From G039029935 sp039029935 (GTDB lineage: Bacteria > Chloroflexota > Anaerolineae > Caldilineales > Caldilineaceae): a DNA stretch of 12,369 bases. The notes beneath the pieces are model-generated. The model did no database searches and was not told the DNA's origin. It saw nothing but the letters and a program-made list of their open reading frames with translations. The stretch lies in contig JBCCFC010000268.1 in the NCBI GenBank assembly GCA_039029935.1, positions 1-12,369 on the forward strand, read 5' to 3'. This document shows positions 1 through 6,833 of this stretch, one piece after another. Within the stretch, counting starts at the first letter, position 1, and each line of letters opens with the position of its first letter. Made by a program: the position numbers and the translations under genes.

Positions 1-1
1 A

Positions 2-574
2 ACACAACAATGGGGGTATCATGATGCGCCCTATGCAAACGACTTTACCGTTGGGGTTTTAGGGATGGGCGTCTTTGGCTCGGCTGCGGCCAGAAAGCTT
101 GCGCTCAATGGCTTCTCTGTACGTGGGTGGAGCCGAACACCCAAAACCGTTGCTGACGTATCATGCTTTCATGGGGCAGAACAATTCGAGCATTTCTTGA
201 GTGCGTGTCAGGCACTTGTCTGTTTACTGCCTGTGACACCTGAAACCGAGGGTATTCTATGCCATCAAACGTTTTCCATGCTTCCGACAGGCGCATACAT
301 CATCAATGTCGGGCGTGGAAAACACTTGGTTGAACAAGATTTGCTAGATGCACTGGCATCAGGGCAAATCGCAGGTGCCTGTTTAGATGTTTTTGATGTT
401 GAACCCTTGCCCAGTGAACACCCTTTTTGGACACACGCAGACATTATTGTGACACCACATATCGCCGCTATCGGATTACCCGATGATGCAGCGGACTACA
501 TCGCACATGTATTAACAGGTATACAAACGGGTCAACCACTCGACCATGTGGTTGATCGAAACAGAGGTTATTAA
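2..574 (+). CDS. ghrA: Glyoxylate/hydroxypyruvate reductase A-type D-2-hydroxyacid dehydrogenase, C-terminal part (5' truncated by window)
   Basis: The frame is open from base 2, so the gene starts upstream of the window and 190 C-terminal residues are visible. They match the GhrA branch of the NAD(P)-dependent D-2-hydroxyacid dehydrogenases, which reduce glyoxylate or hydroxypyruvate in the cytosol. The Rossmann motif GMGVFG is at visible residues 21-26, and WSRT at 43-46 is the basic patch that in GhrA favours NADPH. The catalytic Arg (R105 in VGRG), Glu (E134 in DVEPLP) and His (H153 in TPHIAA) of the family are all present. The C-terminus VDRNRGY closely resembles the GhrA end VDRARGY as I recall it. 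The first in-frame ATG in the window (65) lies inside the Rossmann motif and is not the real start. The P-type ATPase gene begins 3 nt after the stop, so the two are probably cotranscribed. Family is firm; the physiological substrate is an inference. Confidence 0.9.
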   Translation, partial: TQQWGYHDAPYANDFTVGVLGMGVFGSAAARKLALNGFSVRGWSRTPKTVADVSCFHGAEQFEHFLSACQALVCLLPVTPETEGILCHQTFSMLPTGAYIINVGRGKHLVEQDLLDALASGQIAGACLDVFDVEPLPSEHPFWTHADIIVTPHIAAIGLPDDAADYIAHVLTGIQTGQPLDHVVDRNRGY

Positions 575-577
575 GAG

Positions 578-2710
578 ATGATTGATATGCAAACACATGC
601 GATTCAGGCAAATCAACCGCCAGATATCAATCCACAACTATCGACCGAGCCAAAGGAAATCAGTACAGCGGAACAAGAGATTAACCGCTATCTAACCTTT
701 TCGAGTGTTGGCCTTGCGCTGTCATCCGTGGGAGCATTCTTTGCCCCGCTCACTGTGTTAAGTATCCCGTTTATTATCACGGGGAATGTCCCGTTTTGGC
801 AACAGACCTATCAATCGCTGTTTAAAAAAAGACAAATTGATGCGGCATTGATTGATTTTATTAGTGTCGCTGGTAGTATTGTCACAGGTCATCTATTTGC
901 GGCGGCACTTGCCAATGCCTTCTCCAACTTTTCACGGAAACTGCTTGTCAAAACTGAAGACCATTCACGTCAAAGCCTGATCAATGTATTTGGCGAGCAG
1001 CCTCGTTTTGTGTGGATTCAGAAAGAGAACCCACATGGTCATGGCGAGACGATTGAGGTCGAAGTCTCTGTTGACACGCTTGCTATCGGTGATACAGTGG
1101 TTGTCGATGCAGGTCAGATGATCCCCATTGATGGTAAGATTATGAATGGCGTCGGGACCATTGACCAGCGAGCCCTCACTGGCGAATCACAACCTGTCGA
1201 AAAGGTGATGGGTGATGATGTGCTTGCCTCAACCATTTTGTTGTCAGGGCGGCTCTATATTCAAGTTGAGAAAACAGGTGAAGATACCGTTGCCGCGCAT
1301 ATCGGTGGTATTCTCAACTCAACCGATGATTTCAAGTCAAGCATCCTTTCGCGTGGGCAAAAAATTGTGGACCAAGGAGCCATCCCCACATTGGCATTGA
1401 GTCTACTCGCCCTGCCCATTTTGGGTGTTCAAAGTGCCTTGACCATGTTGTACGCCTCCTTTGGCTATCATATGAAAATTGCCGCACCCATCAGTGTCCT
1501 CAATTTTCTGCGTATCACATCCGAAAGTGGCATTCTAGTCAAAGATGGTCGCTGTTTGGAATTGTTATCTGAAATCGACACGGTTGTTTTTGATAAAACG
1601 GGGACGCTCACCGAAGATGTCCCAACTGTTGGAAAAATTTATACCGCCTCTGGACAAACCGAAGACACCATCTTAGGCTACGCAGCGGCTGCCGAACAGA
1701 AACAAACACATCCAATTGCCCACGCCATACTCAAAGAGGCAACCGAGCGCGGGTATACATTCCCTGTTGCTTCTGATGCGGAATATGAAATGGGGTATGG
1801 CCTCAAGGTGATGCTGACAAATGAGTCTGGTAGACCCCACGTTGTTCGTGTGGGCAGTGGCCGTTTTATGGCAATGTGCGATATCACGGTTCCCGGCACC
1901 TATCACCAAATCGAGGCGCGCTGTCATGCCGAGGGATATTCACTGATTTATATTGCCATTGACGAGCAGCTTGGTGGGGCAATCGAGCTAGTGCCCACGA
2001 TTCGGCCAGAATCCTATGAGATCATCAATGAACTGCGCAGACGTAATATCACCACCTATATTATCTCTGGCGACCACCAAACGCCAACCGCAAAGCTTGC
2101 ACAAACGTTGGGTGTTGATCGCTTTTTTGCCGAGGTTTTGCCGCAAGATAAGGCCAACATTATTGAACAGCTTCAAAATGAAGGGAAATCTGTCTGCTTT
2201 GTCGGCGATGGCATTAACGATTCGATTGCGTTAAAAACAGCACATATCGGCATCTCCATGAGTGGTGCGAGCATGGTGGCAACCGACACAGCAGGCATTA
2301 TCCTCATGGATGGTACACTCGCACAGTTTATTCGTCTATTGGATATCGCCAATCAGCTTGACGGCAACCTGAGCAGAAGCACGATGATTACGGTAGTCCC
2401 TGGGATCGTCTGTGCCTTTGGTGTCTTCTTTTTGAATTTTGGGCTTGTCACAGGGGTCATGCTCTATAACCTCACCCTGTTTGCCAGCGTTTCAAATGCG
2501 CTAATGCCATTGTTGAAGCATAATCGCGAGAAAAAGCTGAATGCAGCACACTCGCCCCAACTCACGCAGCGGAAACCCCTCTCACTATCGCCAACATTCT
2601 CATCTTTGCCTACGCGCGCGGGGGTTGCAGGAATCTGGCAGCGTCTACGTACCCATCGACGCATATCCAAGCCAAAGCTCGTGACAGCTTTAATCCAACC
2701 TGTGTCTTGA
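578..2710 (+). CDS. P1B-like P-type ATPase lacking the CPx transport motif
   Basis: A 710-residue integral membrane P-type ATPase that would couple ATP hydrolysis to transport of an unidentified substrate. The catalytic parts are complete: TGES in the actuator domain (201-204), the phosphorylation motif DKTGT with D339, an HP dipeptide (378-379) in QTHPIAHA that marks the heavy-metal P1B class, and the hinge motif GDGIND (543-548). Hydrophobic stretches at about 40-70 and 88-115 precede the actuator domain, a pair lies around 268-310, and two more around 615-665. There is no N-terminal GMTCxxC metal-binding domain. Where P1B pumps read CPCALGLATP, this protein reads FGYHMKIAAP (295-304), so both metal-ligand cysteines and the first proline are missing and a lysine and a histidine sit in the helix. 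A basic tail of about 45 residues follows the last helix. A weak ribosome site (AGAGG, 563-567) precedes the start; an ATG three codons later is an alternative. The substrate cannot be assigned. Confidence 0.9.
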   Translation: MIDMQTHAIQANQPPDINPQLSTEPKEISTAEQEINRYLTFSSVGLALSSVGAFFAPLTVLSIPFIITGNVPFWQQTYQSLFKKRQIDAALIDFISVAGSIVTGHLFAAALANAFSNFSRKLLVKTEDHSRQSLINVFGEQPRFVWIQKENPHGHGETIEVEVSVDTLAIGDTVVVDAGQMIPIDGKIMNGVGTIDQRALTGESQPVEKVMGDDVLASTILLSGRLYIQVEKTGEDTVAAHIGGILNSTDDFKSSILSRGQKIVDQGAIPTLALSLLALPILGVQSALTMLYASFGYHMKIAAPISVLNFLRITSESGILVKDGRCLELLSEIDTVVFDKTGTLTEDVPTVGKIYTASGQTEDTILGYAAAAEQKQTHPIAHAILKEATERGYTFPVASDAEYEMGYGLKVMLTNESGRPHVVRVGSGRFMAMCDITVPGTYHQIEARCHAEGYSLIYIAIDEQLGGAIELVPTIRPESYEIINELRRRNITTYIISGDHQTPTAKLAQTLGVDRFFAEVLPQDKANIIEQLQNEGKSVCFVGDGINDSIALKTAHIGISMSGASMVATDTAGIILMDGTLAQFIRLLDIANQLDGNLSRSTMITVVPGIVCAFGVFFLNFGLVTGVMLYNLTLFASVSNALMPLLKHNREKKLNAAHSPQLTQRKPLSLSPTFSSLPTRAGVAGIWQRLRTHRRISKPKLVTALIQPVS

Positions 2711-2774
2711 GTCTAGGCGAGGTATTCAAATAGACCTATTGGCTCAGTAAAACTTTCATAAAACGGAGGAACAA

Positions 2775-3284
2775 ATGGCGGAAATCATTGCGGAACGAGT
2801 GACGGCAGAAATAGAGGAAGAGATTATTGTTTTTCTCATCGGCATGCGCATCAACAAATTCTGGAAGGTGAATCAATGGCTTCCCGTTGGGATGGCGATG
2901 CCGCGCATGCTGCGCGAACTCTATGCCAATCCAGAGTCCGGCTTTTTGGGTGGAGAATCTTGGTTTGGCAATCCGACTATCATGGTTCAATATTGGCGAT
3001 CATTTGAGGAATTGGAACGCTACGCCAAAGACAAAGAGCAAGCGCATCTTCCGGCATGGGCGGCCTTTAACCGCGCGATTGGCAGCAACGGAGACGTGGG
3101 CATTTGGCATGAAACCTATCGCATTCGTCCTGGTGACTATGAATGTGTGTATAACAATATGCCCGCGTTTGGGCTTGCCAAAGCCACGAAATTGGTTCCA
3201 GTATCGGGGCGACGTGAGAGTGCTGCGGGACGTATGCAGGTGGAAGAGGCAGTGGAAGAGGCAGCGGTAGAAGAGCCTGCATGA
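2775..3284 (+). CDS. DUF4188 domain protein (monooxygenase-like dimeric alpha/beta barrel)
   Basis: A 169-residue soluble protein. Residues about 17-136 look like the DUF4188 family, recognisable by GMRINKFWKVNQW (23-35), QYWRSFEELERYA (72-84), HLPAWAAFNRAIG (91-103) and VGIWHETYRI (108-117). The family is related to small ABM-type alpha/beta-barrel monooxygenases found in fungal biosynthetic clusters and scattered bacteria, and its bacterial role is unknown. H91 and H112 are candidate functional residues. The C-terminal 15 residues are an acidic Glu/Ala/Val run (EEAVEEAAVEEPA) that is probably disordered. A strong ribosome site (CGGAGGAA, 2764-2771) supports the start. It lies 64 nt after the ATPase gene; I see no clear promoter in that gap, so it is likely the last gene of the same transcript, which ends at the terminator at 3302-3342. 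Confidence 0.8.
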   Translation: MAEIIAERVTAEIEEEIIVFLIGMRINKFWKVNQWLPVGMAMPRMLRELYANPESGFLGGESWFGNPTIMVQYWRSFEELERYAKDKEQAHLPAWAAFNRAIGSNGDVGIWHETYRIRPGDYECVYNNMPAFGLAKATKLVPVSGRRESAAGRMQVEEAVEEAAVEEPA

Positions 3285-3301
3285 TACTTCCGGTTTTCTA
3301 T

Positions 3302-3342
3302 AAAAAAGGCTCTGTTGTGAAAAACATAACAGTGCCTTTTTT
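3302..3342 (+). terminator. Intrinsic (rho-independent) terminator after the DUF4188 gene
   Basis: A near-perfect hairpin. AAAAAAGGC (3302-3310) pairs with GCCTTTTTT (3334-3342), CTGTT (3312-3316) pairs with AACAG (3328-3332), a G-T and two Watson-Crick pairs follow, and AAAAA (3320-3324) forms the loop. Only one T/T mismatch interrupts the stem. The run of seven T on the plus strand, 18 nt after the stop codon at 3284, fits termination of the ghrA-ATPase-DUF4188 transcript. The A-rich 5' flank could let it work in the opposite direction as well, but no minus-strand gene needs it. Confidence 0.88.
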
Positions 3343-3344
3343 TC

Positions 3345-3373
3345 TTTACGCAGCCATCATTCTGGCGTATAAT
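3345..3373 (+). promoter_or_regulatory. Sigma-70-type promoter for the Uma2-iol transcript
   Basis: TTTACG (3345-3350) and a perfect TATAAT (3368-3373) are separated by 17 bp, directly after the preceding terminator and 72 bp ahead of the Uma2 start. An 11-bp palindrome, ATGAT-A-ATCAT (3381-3391), lies at about the expected transcription start and could be an operator, but it is short and AT-rich and may be chance. No other convincing promoter is visible before iolC, so the iol genes may depend on this one. Confidence 0.65.
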
Positions 3374-3445
3374 TATAGGCATGATAATCATAGACAATTG
3401 TTTTCCCCATAGACAACCTATCTTGAACATAAATAAGGAGGCATA

Positions 3446-4615
3446 ATGGCAGTTGAGTTAAAGACAAAACCGCATAGTCTAGTTATAGATACACCACTGG
3501 TACTTGAGGTATCACCCCAGGAAATATCCGAAACCAGTAACAATCTCTATCTAAATAGCAATGAGGCGATGTTGCTGTTAGCGTATGCCAAAGCGGATGA
3601 AGCACATGCAGTGGATGAAATCATCTATGGCTGGCGCGAGGTTTATGAGACAAACGAAAACGGTGAGACAATACGGACACTGGTTGATCTCACACTAGAG
3701 GACTACCTTCACCCACAAGAAGGGGATATGTACATGCATGGAAACAAACATGACAATATTTGCTACGATCTGAAAAGCACATTGATGACCTATGTTGTTC
3801 CATATCATCACAATTCTGTTGCCTATCACGATGTTGGGATTAAATGGAGTCGCACGAGTAATCACCTCAGTCCCGATATCTCCATGATCTATGATGTTCG
3901 CGACCCAGAACGTCCTCGTGGGATGTTCCATGTTGCTGATGAAGGAACCGCCCCCAGTTTGGTCATCGAAGTGACATCATGGTCCACACGGCACACGGAT
4001 ATCATCACCAAGGTGAGAAATTATGCGCATCTGGGTGTTCCTTACTACATCATTGTGGATCGGGGAACACGCCGTCGTGAAACGCTTCGGTTGACTGGCT
4101 ATGAGTTAACACCGAATGGCTATGTCGAGCTTGTTCCCAACAATCAGGGCTGGCTGTGGATGGCTCCAGTGGGTCTTTGGATTGGCATTCATGAGAACCG
4201 TGTTCAATGTTATGATGCACAGGGAAATTACCTGCTCAATCAGGTTGAACTGACCGAGGGGCTAGCCGAAACCTCAGAACAGTTGGCTGCAACCTCAGAA
4301 CAGTTGGCTGAAACGTCTGTAGCGTTGGCAGAAGAGACGACTGCCCGCGCTGAGGCCGAAGAGGCTCGTGCTGAGGCGGAACAGCAAGCAGAGCAAGAGG
4401 CGGCTGCTCGTGCTAAGGCAGAACAGCAGGCAGAGCAAGAGGCGGCTGCGCGTGCTGAGGCTGAACAGCAAGCAGAGCAAGAGGCGGCTGCGCGTGCTGA
4501 GGCTGAACAGGCTCGAGTTGAGGCTGAACAGAAAGTAGCAACAGAAGCAAAGATGCGTGCTGAACTTGAGGAACAGATTCGACTATTACAAGCGCAGCTT
4601 CATCAAAAAAATTAG
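3446..4615 (+). CDS. Uma2-family PD-(D/E)XK endonuclease-like protein with C-terminal coiled coil
   Basis: A 389-residue protein. Residues about 75-255 carry the Uma2 (DUF820) fold, a restriction-endonuclease-like domain very common in Cyanobacteria and Chloroflexota, whose role is not settled. The expected acidic and basic positions are visible: the Asp in HLSPDISMIYDV, the Glu in PSLVIEVTSWSTR, and the downstream Lys in DIITKVRNYAHLGVPYYIIVD-type sequence. After residue about 270 the chain becomes a long heptad-patterned coiled coil: LAETSEQ, LAATSEQ and LAETSVA, followed by a 14-residue unit AEQQAEQEAAARAx repeated three times. Many Uma2 proteins have such tails, so this is typical, although the DNA-level repetition is marked. 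AAGGAGG (3435-3441) is a strong ribosome site and fixes the start. iolC begins 38 nt after the stop, with no promoter that I can defend between them. Confidence 0.88.
   Translation: MAVELKTKPHSLVIDTPLVLEVSPQEISETSNNLYLNSNEAMLLLAYAKADEAHAVDEIIYGWREVYETNENGETIRTLVDLTLEDYLHPQEGDMYMHGNKHDNICYDLKSTLMTYVVPYHHNSVAYHDVGIKWSRTSNHLSPDISMIYDVRDPERPRGMFHVADEGTAPSLVIEVTSWSTRHTDIITKVRNYAHLGVPYYIIVDRGTRRRETLRLTGYELTPNGYVELVPNNQGWLWMAPVGLWIGIHENRVQCYDAQGNYLLNQVELTEGLAETSEQLAATSEQLAETSVALAEETTARAEAEEARAEAEQQAEQEAAARAKAEQQAEQEAAARAEAEQQAEQEAAARAEAEQARVEAEQKVATEAKMRAELEEQIRLLQAQLHQKN
4376..4510 (+). repeat. 42-bp in-frame tandem repeat in the Uma2 coiled coil
   Basis: Three near-identical 42-bp units (4376-4417, 4418-4459, 4460-4501) and a partial fourth (4502-4510) encode AEQQAEQEAAARA followed by K or E. 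Forty-two bases are exactly two heptads, so gain or loss of a unit keeps both reading frame and coiled-coil register. The high identity between units two and three suggests recent duplication by slippage or unequal recombination. Confidence 0.9.
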
Positions 4616-4652
4616 TTATTCTGTTATTGACCATTACAAAACAAGTACACAT

Positions 4653-5675
4653 ATGGAAAACACACAAACACTAGACCTAATCACACTCGGTCGCGTCTCA
4701 ATGGACCTCTTCTCAGAGCAACTGGGCGCACCGTTCACAGACATTGAGAGCTTCTCGACCAGCGTTGGTGGTAGCCCAACCAACATCGCCATCGGTACAA
4801 GCCAACTAGGGCTACGTTCGGCGGCGTTCACAGCAGTGGGAGATGACAAAGTAGGCGATTTTGTCCGCAACTACATCCAGAAAAAGGGCGTCAATATCGA
4901 CTACATCCTGACCAAGGCGGGCAAACGCACGGGGCTGGCGGTGCTGGGCATTGAGCCACCCGATAAATTCCCGCTCGTCTTCTATCGCGATGACCCCGCC
5001 GACATCTATTTAGATATCGACGACGTGTTGGCCTTACCAATGGCCGACACCCGCGCGCTATTGCTCTCTGGCACAGCACTCAGCCGAGGAAGTTGCCGCG
5101 ATGCCACGCTCTTTGCCGCAGAACAGGCACAGGCGCACAATCTGACCGTCTTTCATGATCTAGACCTGCGCCCTGACCAGTGGACCCACATCCAGTCATT
5201 TGGCGTCTGGCAGCGTACACTGTTGCCACAACTGAATGTCATCATCGGCACAGAGGAAGAGTTCTTTGCCTGTCTCTCTGAATCAAGCAGCGATTCAGTT
5301 GATCATATCATGCAAGGCGGCTCAGTCAACGATGAACAGCGAGTGATGTTAGAGACAGCACTGCCACAGCTATTTAACGACTATCCACTACTCCAAGTCA
5401 TCGTCCTCAAACGTGGCGCAGCAGGCGTAACACTGCTCCGGCGTGATGCCACACCTGTCAACGTCGCCGGATTTACCGTGACCATTGTCAACACCGTTGG
5501 TGCAGGCGACGCCTTTGCCAGCGGCCTCATCTACGGCTGGTCACAAGGCTGGGCGTGGCCGCAATCCACCCAGTTTGCCAACGCCTGTGGCGCACTCGTC
5601 GTCACCCGACATGGATGCGCCGCAGCAATGCCAACATTACCAGAAGTCGAAGAATTTTTAGAAGAGAAGGGTTGA
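4653..5675 (+). CDS. iolC: 5-dehydro-2-deoxygluconokinase (IolC), PfkB family
   Basis: A 340-residue ribokinase-family sugar kinase that phosphorylates 5-dehydro-2-deoxy-D-gluconate in myo-inositol catabolism. The N-terminal PfkB signature is GGSPTNIAIGTSQLG (39-53), and the C-terminal signature NTVGAGDAF (280-288) holds the catalytic base D286. Asn in place of the first Asp of that signature is usual in IolC proteins as I recall them. YRDDPADIYL (111-120) is also IolC-like. The frame is open back to an ATG at 4557, but that start overlaps the Uma2 gene and adds 32 residues unlike the family, so I chose 4653, where the kinase core begins at once (MENTQTLDLITLGRVSMDLF). No good ribosome site precedes it, so reinitiation after the Uma2 stop is plausible. 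The stop codon lies inside the first unit of an 8-bp tandem repeat. The iolB and iolJ neighbours support the assignment. Confidence 0.9.
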   Translation: MENTQTLDLITLGRVSMDLFSEQLGAPFTDIESFSTSVGGSPTNIAIGTSQLGLRSAAFTAVGDDKVGDFVRNYIQKKGVNIDYILTKAGKRTGLAVLGIEPPDKFPLVFYRDDPADIYLDIDDVLALPMADTRALLLSGTALSRGSCRDATLFAAEQAQAHNLTVFHDLDLRPDQWTHIQSFGVWQRTLLPQLNVIIGTEEEFFACLSESSSDSVDHIMQGGSVNDEQRVMLETALPQLFNDYPLLQVIVLKRGAAGVTLLRRDATPVNVAGFTVTIVNTVGAGDAFASGLIYGWSQGWAWPQSTQFANACGALVVTRHGCAAAMPTLPEVEEFLEEKG

Positions 5676-5734
5676 AGGGTTGAAAGGTTGAAAGGTTGAA
5701 GAGTTGAAAGGTTGAAGAGTTGAAGAGTTGAAAG
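5670..5734 (+). repeat. 8-bp tandem repeat GTTGAARR, eight copies
   Basis: GTTGAA recurs at 5671, 5679, 5687, 5695, 5703, 5711, 5719 and 5727 with an exact 8-bp period, the last two bases of each unit varying between A and G. The iolC stop codon (TGA, 5673-5675) is part of the first unit. The segment 5670-5685 is a perfect 16-bp inverted match to 5880-5895, just upstream of iolB, so the array can fold back on the two TTCAACC units there in several registers. Confidence 0.92.
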
Positions 5735-5755
5735 ATTCACTATTCACTATTCACT
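5735..5755 (+). repeat. Heptanucleotide repeat ATTCACT, three copies
   Basis: Three perfect tandem copies of ATTCACT (5735-5741, 5742-5748, 5749-5755), followed by CCT. The same array with four copies and the same CCT ending recurs in direct orientation at 5843-5873, flanking the hairpin segment. The style is that of the short tandemly repeated repetitive (STRR) heptamers known from cyanobacterial intergenic regions. Confidence 0.92.
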
Positions 5756-5758
5756 CCT

Positions 5759-5808
5759 AAGAAACAAGAATCTTTAGTGTAAAATATTTCACTTTGATTC
5801 TGTTTCTT
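5759..5808. repeat. Inverted repeat / hairpin between the two heptamer arrays
   Basis: AAGAAAC (5759-5765) pairs with GTTTCTT (5802-5808), and AGAATC (5767-5772) pairs with GATTCT (5796-5801), giving 13 pairs with a single bulged A. The AT-rich interior can add AGTG/CACT pairs (5776-5779 with 5790-5793). There is no T run after it, so it does not look like a normal terminator. Confidence 0.75.
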
Positions 5809-5837
5809 CCCGTTTGAACCGCCCAGAGGCGGTCGGG
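5809..5837. repeat. GC-rich hairpin in the iolC-iolB spacer
   Basis: ACCGCC (5818-5823) and GGCGGT (5828-5833) form a perfect 6-bp stem around a CAGA loop. CCCG (5809-5812) and CGGG (5834-5837) add four pairs below it, with five unpaired bases on the 5' side. It directly follows the preceding hairpin, so both could stack into one structured RNA segment between the coding regions. Confidence 0.7.
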
Positions 5838-5839
5838 TT

Positions 5840-5896
<57 letters not shown>

Positions 5897-5917
5897 TTCC
5901 CATTGGAGAAACTATAC

Positions 5918-6754
5918 ATGGAACATTTGATTAAACCAGATTATGCACAGACCAATGTGATGGATGTCACACGGGAATCGGCTAAGTGGGATTATTTGAC
6001 ATTTCGGATTGTCAAGCTCCAGCCGGGTGAAAGCTACAGTCAGTCAACGGGCGGCGATGAGATTGCATTGGTTCCGCTGGAGGGTGCGGCAACGCTTTCT
6101 GCATCCGGGCAGTCGTGGTCTGTCTCGCGCGAGAATGTCTTTACACAGATGCCGCATGTCCTGTATGTGCCGCCGGGACAAGAGGTGAGCGTTGAGGCTG
6201 CTGCCGACAGCCCCTTTGAGTTTGCCGTTGGTGGTGCGCCTGCGGAGGGTAAATACCCAACACGCATGTTTGCACCAGAAGAGCAGAAGGTCGAAGTACG
6301 TGGAGGCGGACCTGCTATTCGTGAAGTGCATCATACACTGGCATGGCCGCTGCCTGCCGAACGACTGATTTTGTTTGAGGTCTACGTACCGGGTGGTACA
6401 TGGTCAGGATGGCCGCCGCATTGTCATGATGGCTACGAGGGGTCACCATACTTTGAGGAAACCTACTACTATCGCATCCAGCCCGAAGATGGCGTGGCCT
6501 TCCATCGCAACTATCGCATTGATAACGACTTTGATGAAATTTTGCCCGCTCGACATGGCGACTGTGTGCTGGTTACACAGGGCTTCCATCCGGTTGCCGC
6601 CAATCCAGGATCGAACGTGTACTTCCTCAACTACTTGGCGGGTGAGCCGCAAAATGAGGCGCGCAATTACGTGCCTTTTGAGGACCCAAGCACGACGTGG
6701 ATTAAGGACAATTGGGAAAAGAATAAGCTGACGCTGCCGATGGAGTGGAAGTAG
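5918..6754 (+). CDS. iolB: 5-deoxy-glucuronate isomerase (IolB)
   Basis: A 278-residue bicupin enzyme that isomerises 5-deoxy-D-glucuronate to 5-dehydro-2-deoxy-D-gluconate, the IolC substrate, in the cytosol. The second cupin holds the family landmark WPPHCHDGYEG (165-175) with metal ligands H168 and H170, then YFEETYYYRI (178-187) with the acidic ligand, and GFHP (222-225) with H224. VHHTLAWPLPAERLILFEVY (137-156) is also typical of IolB. Length fits the family (about 270 residues). A TTG at 5903 would extend the frame by five codons, but GGAGAA (5905-5910) is a good ribosome site for the ATG at 5918, so I use that. It sits between two repeat-filled spacers, and its own stop codon (TAG, 6752-6754) is the first part of the 31-bp inverted repeat that follows. 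Operon partners are iolC upstream and iolJ downstream. Confidence 0.92.
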   Translation: MEHLIKPDYAQTNVMDVTRESAKWDYLTFRIVKLQPGESYSQSTGGDEIALVPLEGAATLSASGQSWSVSRENVFTQMPHVLYVPPGQEVSVEAAADSPFEFAVGGAPAEGKYPTRMFAPEEQKVEVRGGGPAIREVHHTLAWPLPAERLILFEVYVPGGTWSGWPPHCHDGYEGSPYFEETYYYRIQPEDGVAFHRNYRIDNDFDEILPARHGDCVLVTQGFHPVAANPGSNVYFLNYLAGEPQNEARNYVPFEDPSTTWIKDNWEKNKLTLPMEWK

Positions 6755-6813
6755 ATTGTGAATAGACAAACCGAGTTTTTGGCAAAAACTCGGTTTGTCT
6801 ATTCACAATCTAC
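6751..6813. repeat. 31-bp perfect inverted repeat with a 1-nt centre, between iolB and iolJ
   Basis: The left arm 6751-6781 and right arm 6783-6813 are exact reverse complements around G6782. The arms begin GTAGATTGTG and end CACAATCTAC, and the inner part contains CAAACCGAG/CTCGGTTTG. The iolB stop codon is inside the left arm, and the iolJ ribosome site (GGA, 6824-6826) follows 10 bases after the right arm. In RNA this would be one very long hairpin. The stem is followed by TTAATCG rather than a T run, so efficient intrinsic termination is not expected. The arms contain CTATTCAC (6799-6806), a word shared with the heptamer arrays upstream of iolB. Confidence 0.95.
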
Positions 6814-6833
6814 TTAATCGAAAGGAATTTCAC

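Noticed and set aside
1460..1489. Frameshift or sequencing error as the cause of the missing CPC motif in the ATPase
   Set aside because: The frame and family similarity continue on both sides, P304 stays in register, and the neighbouring GILVKDG and DKTGT motifs are spaced as usual.
4557..4652. Longer iolC start at 4557
   Set aside because: It overlaps the Uma2 coding region and adds residues that do not look like the N-terminus of a PfkB kinase; the kinase core starts right after the ATG at 4653.
4627..4652. Promoter for iolC based on TTGACC at 4627-4632
   Set aside because: The matching -10 position would fall on the iolC start codon and has no TATAAT-like sequence.
6751..6813. Conventional intrinsic terminator between iolB and iolJ
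   Set aside because: The stem is far longer than usual and no T tract follows, so I list it as an inverted repeat of uncertain role.
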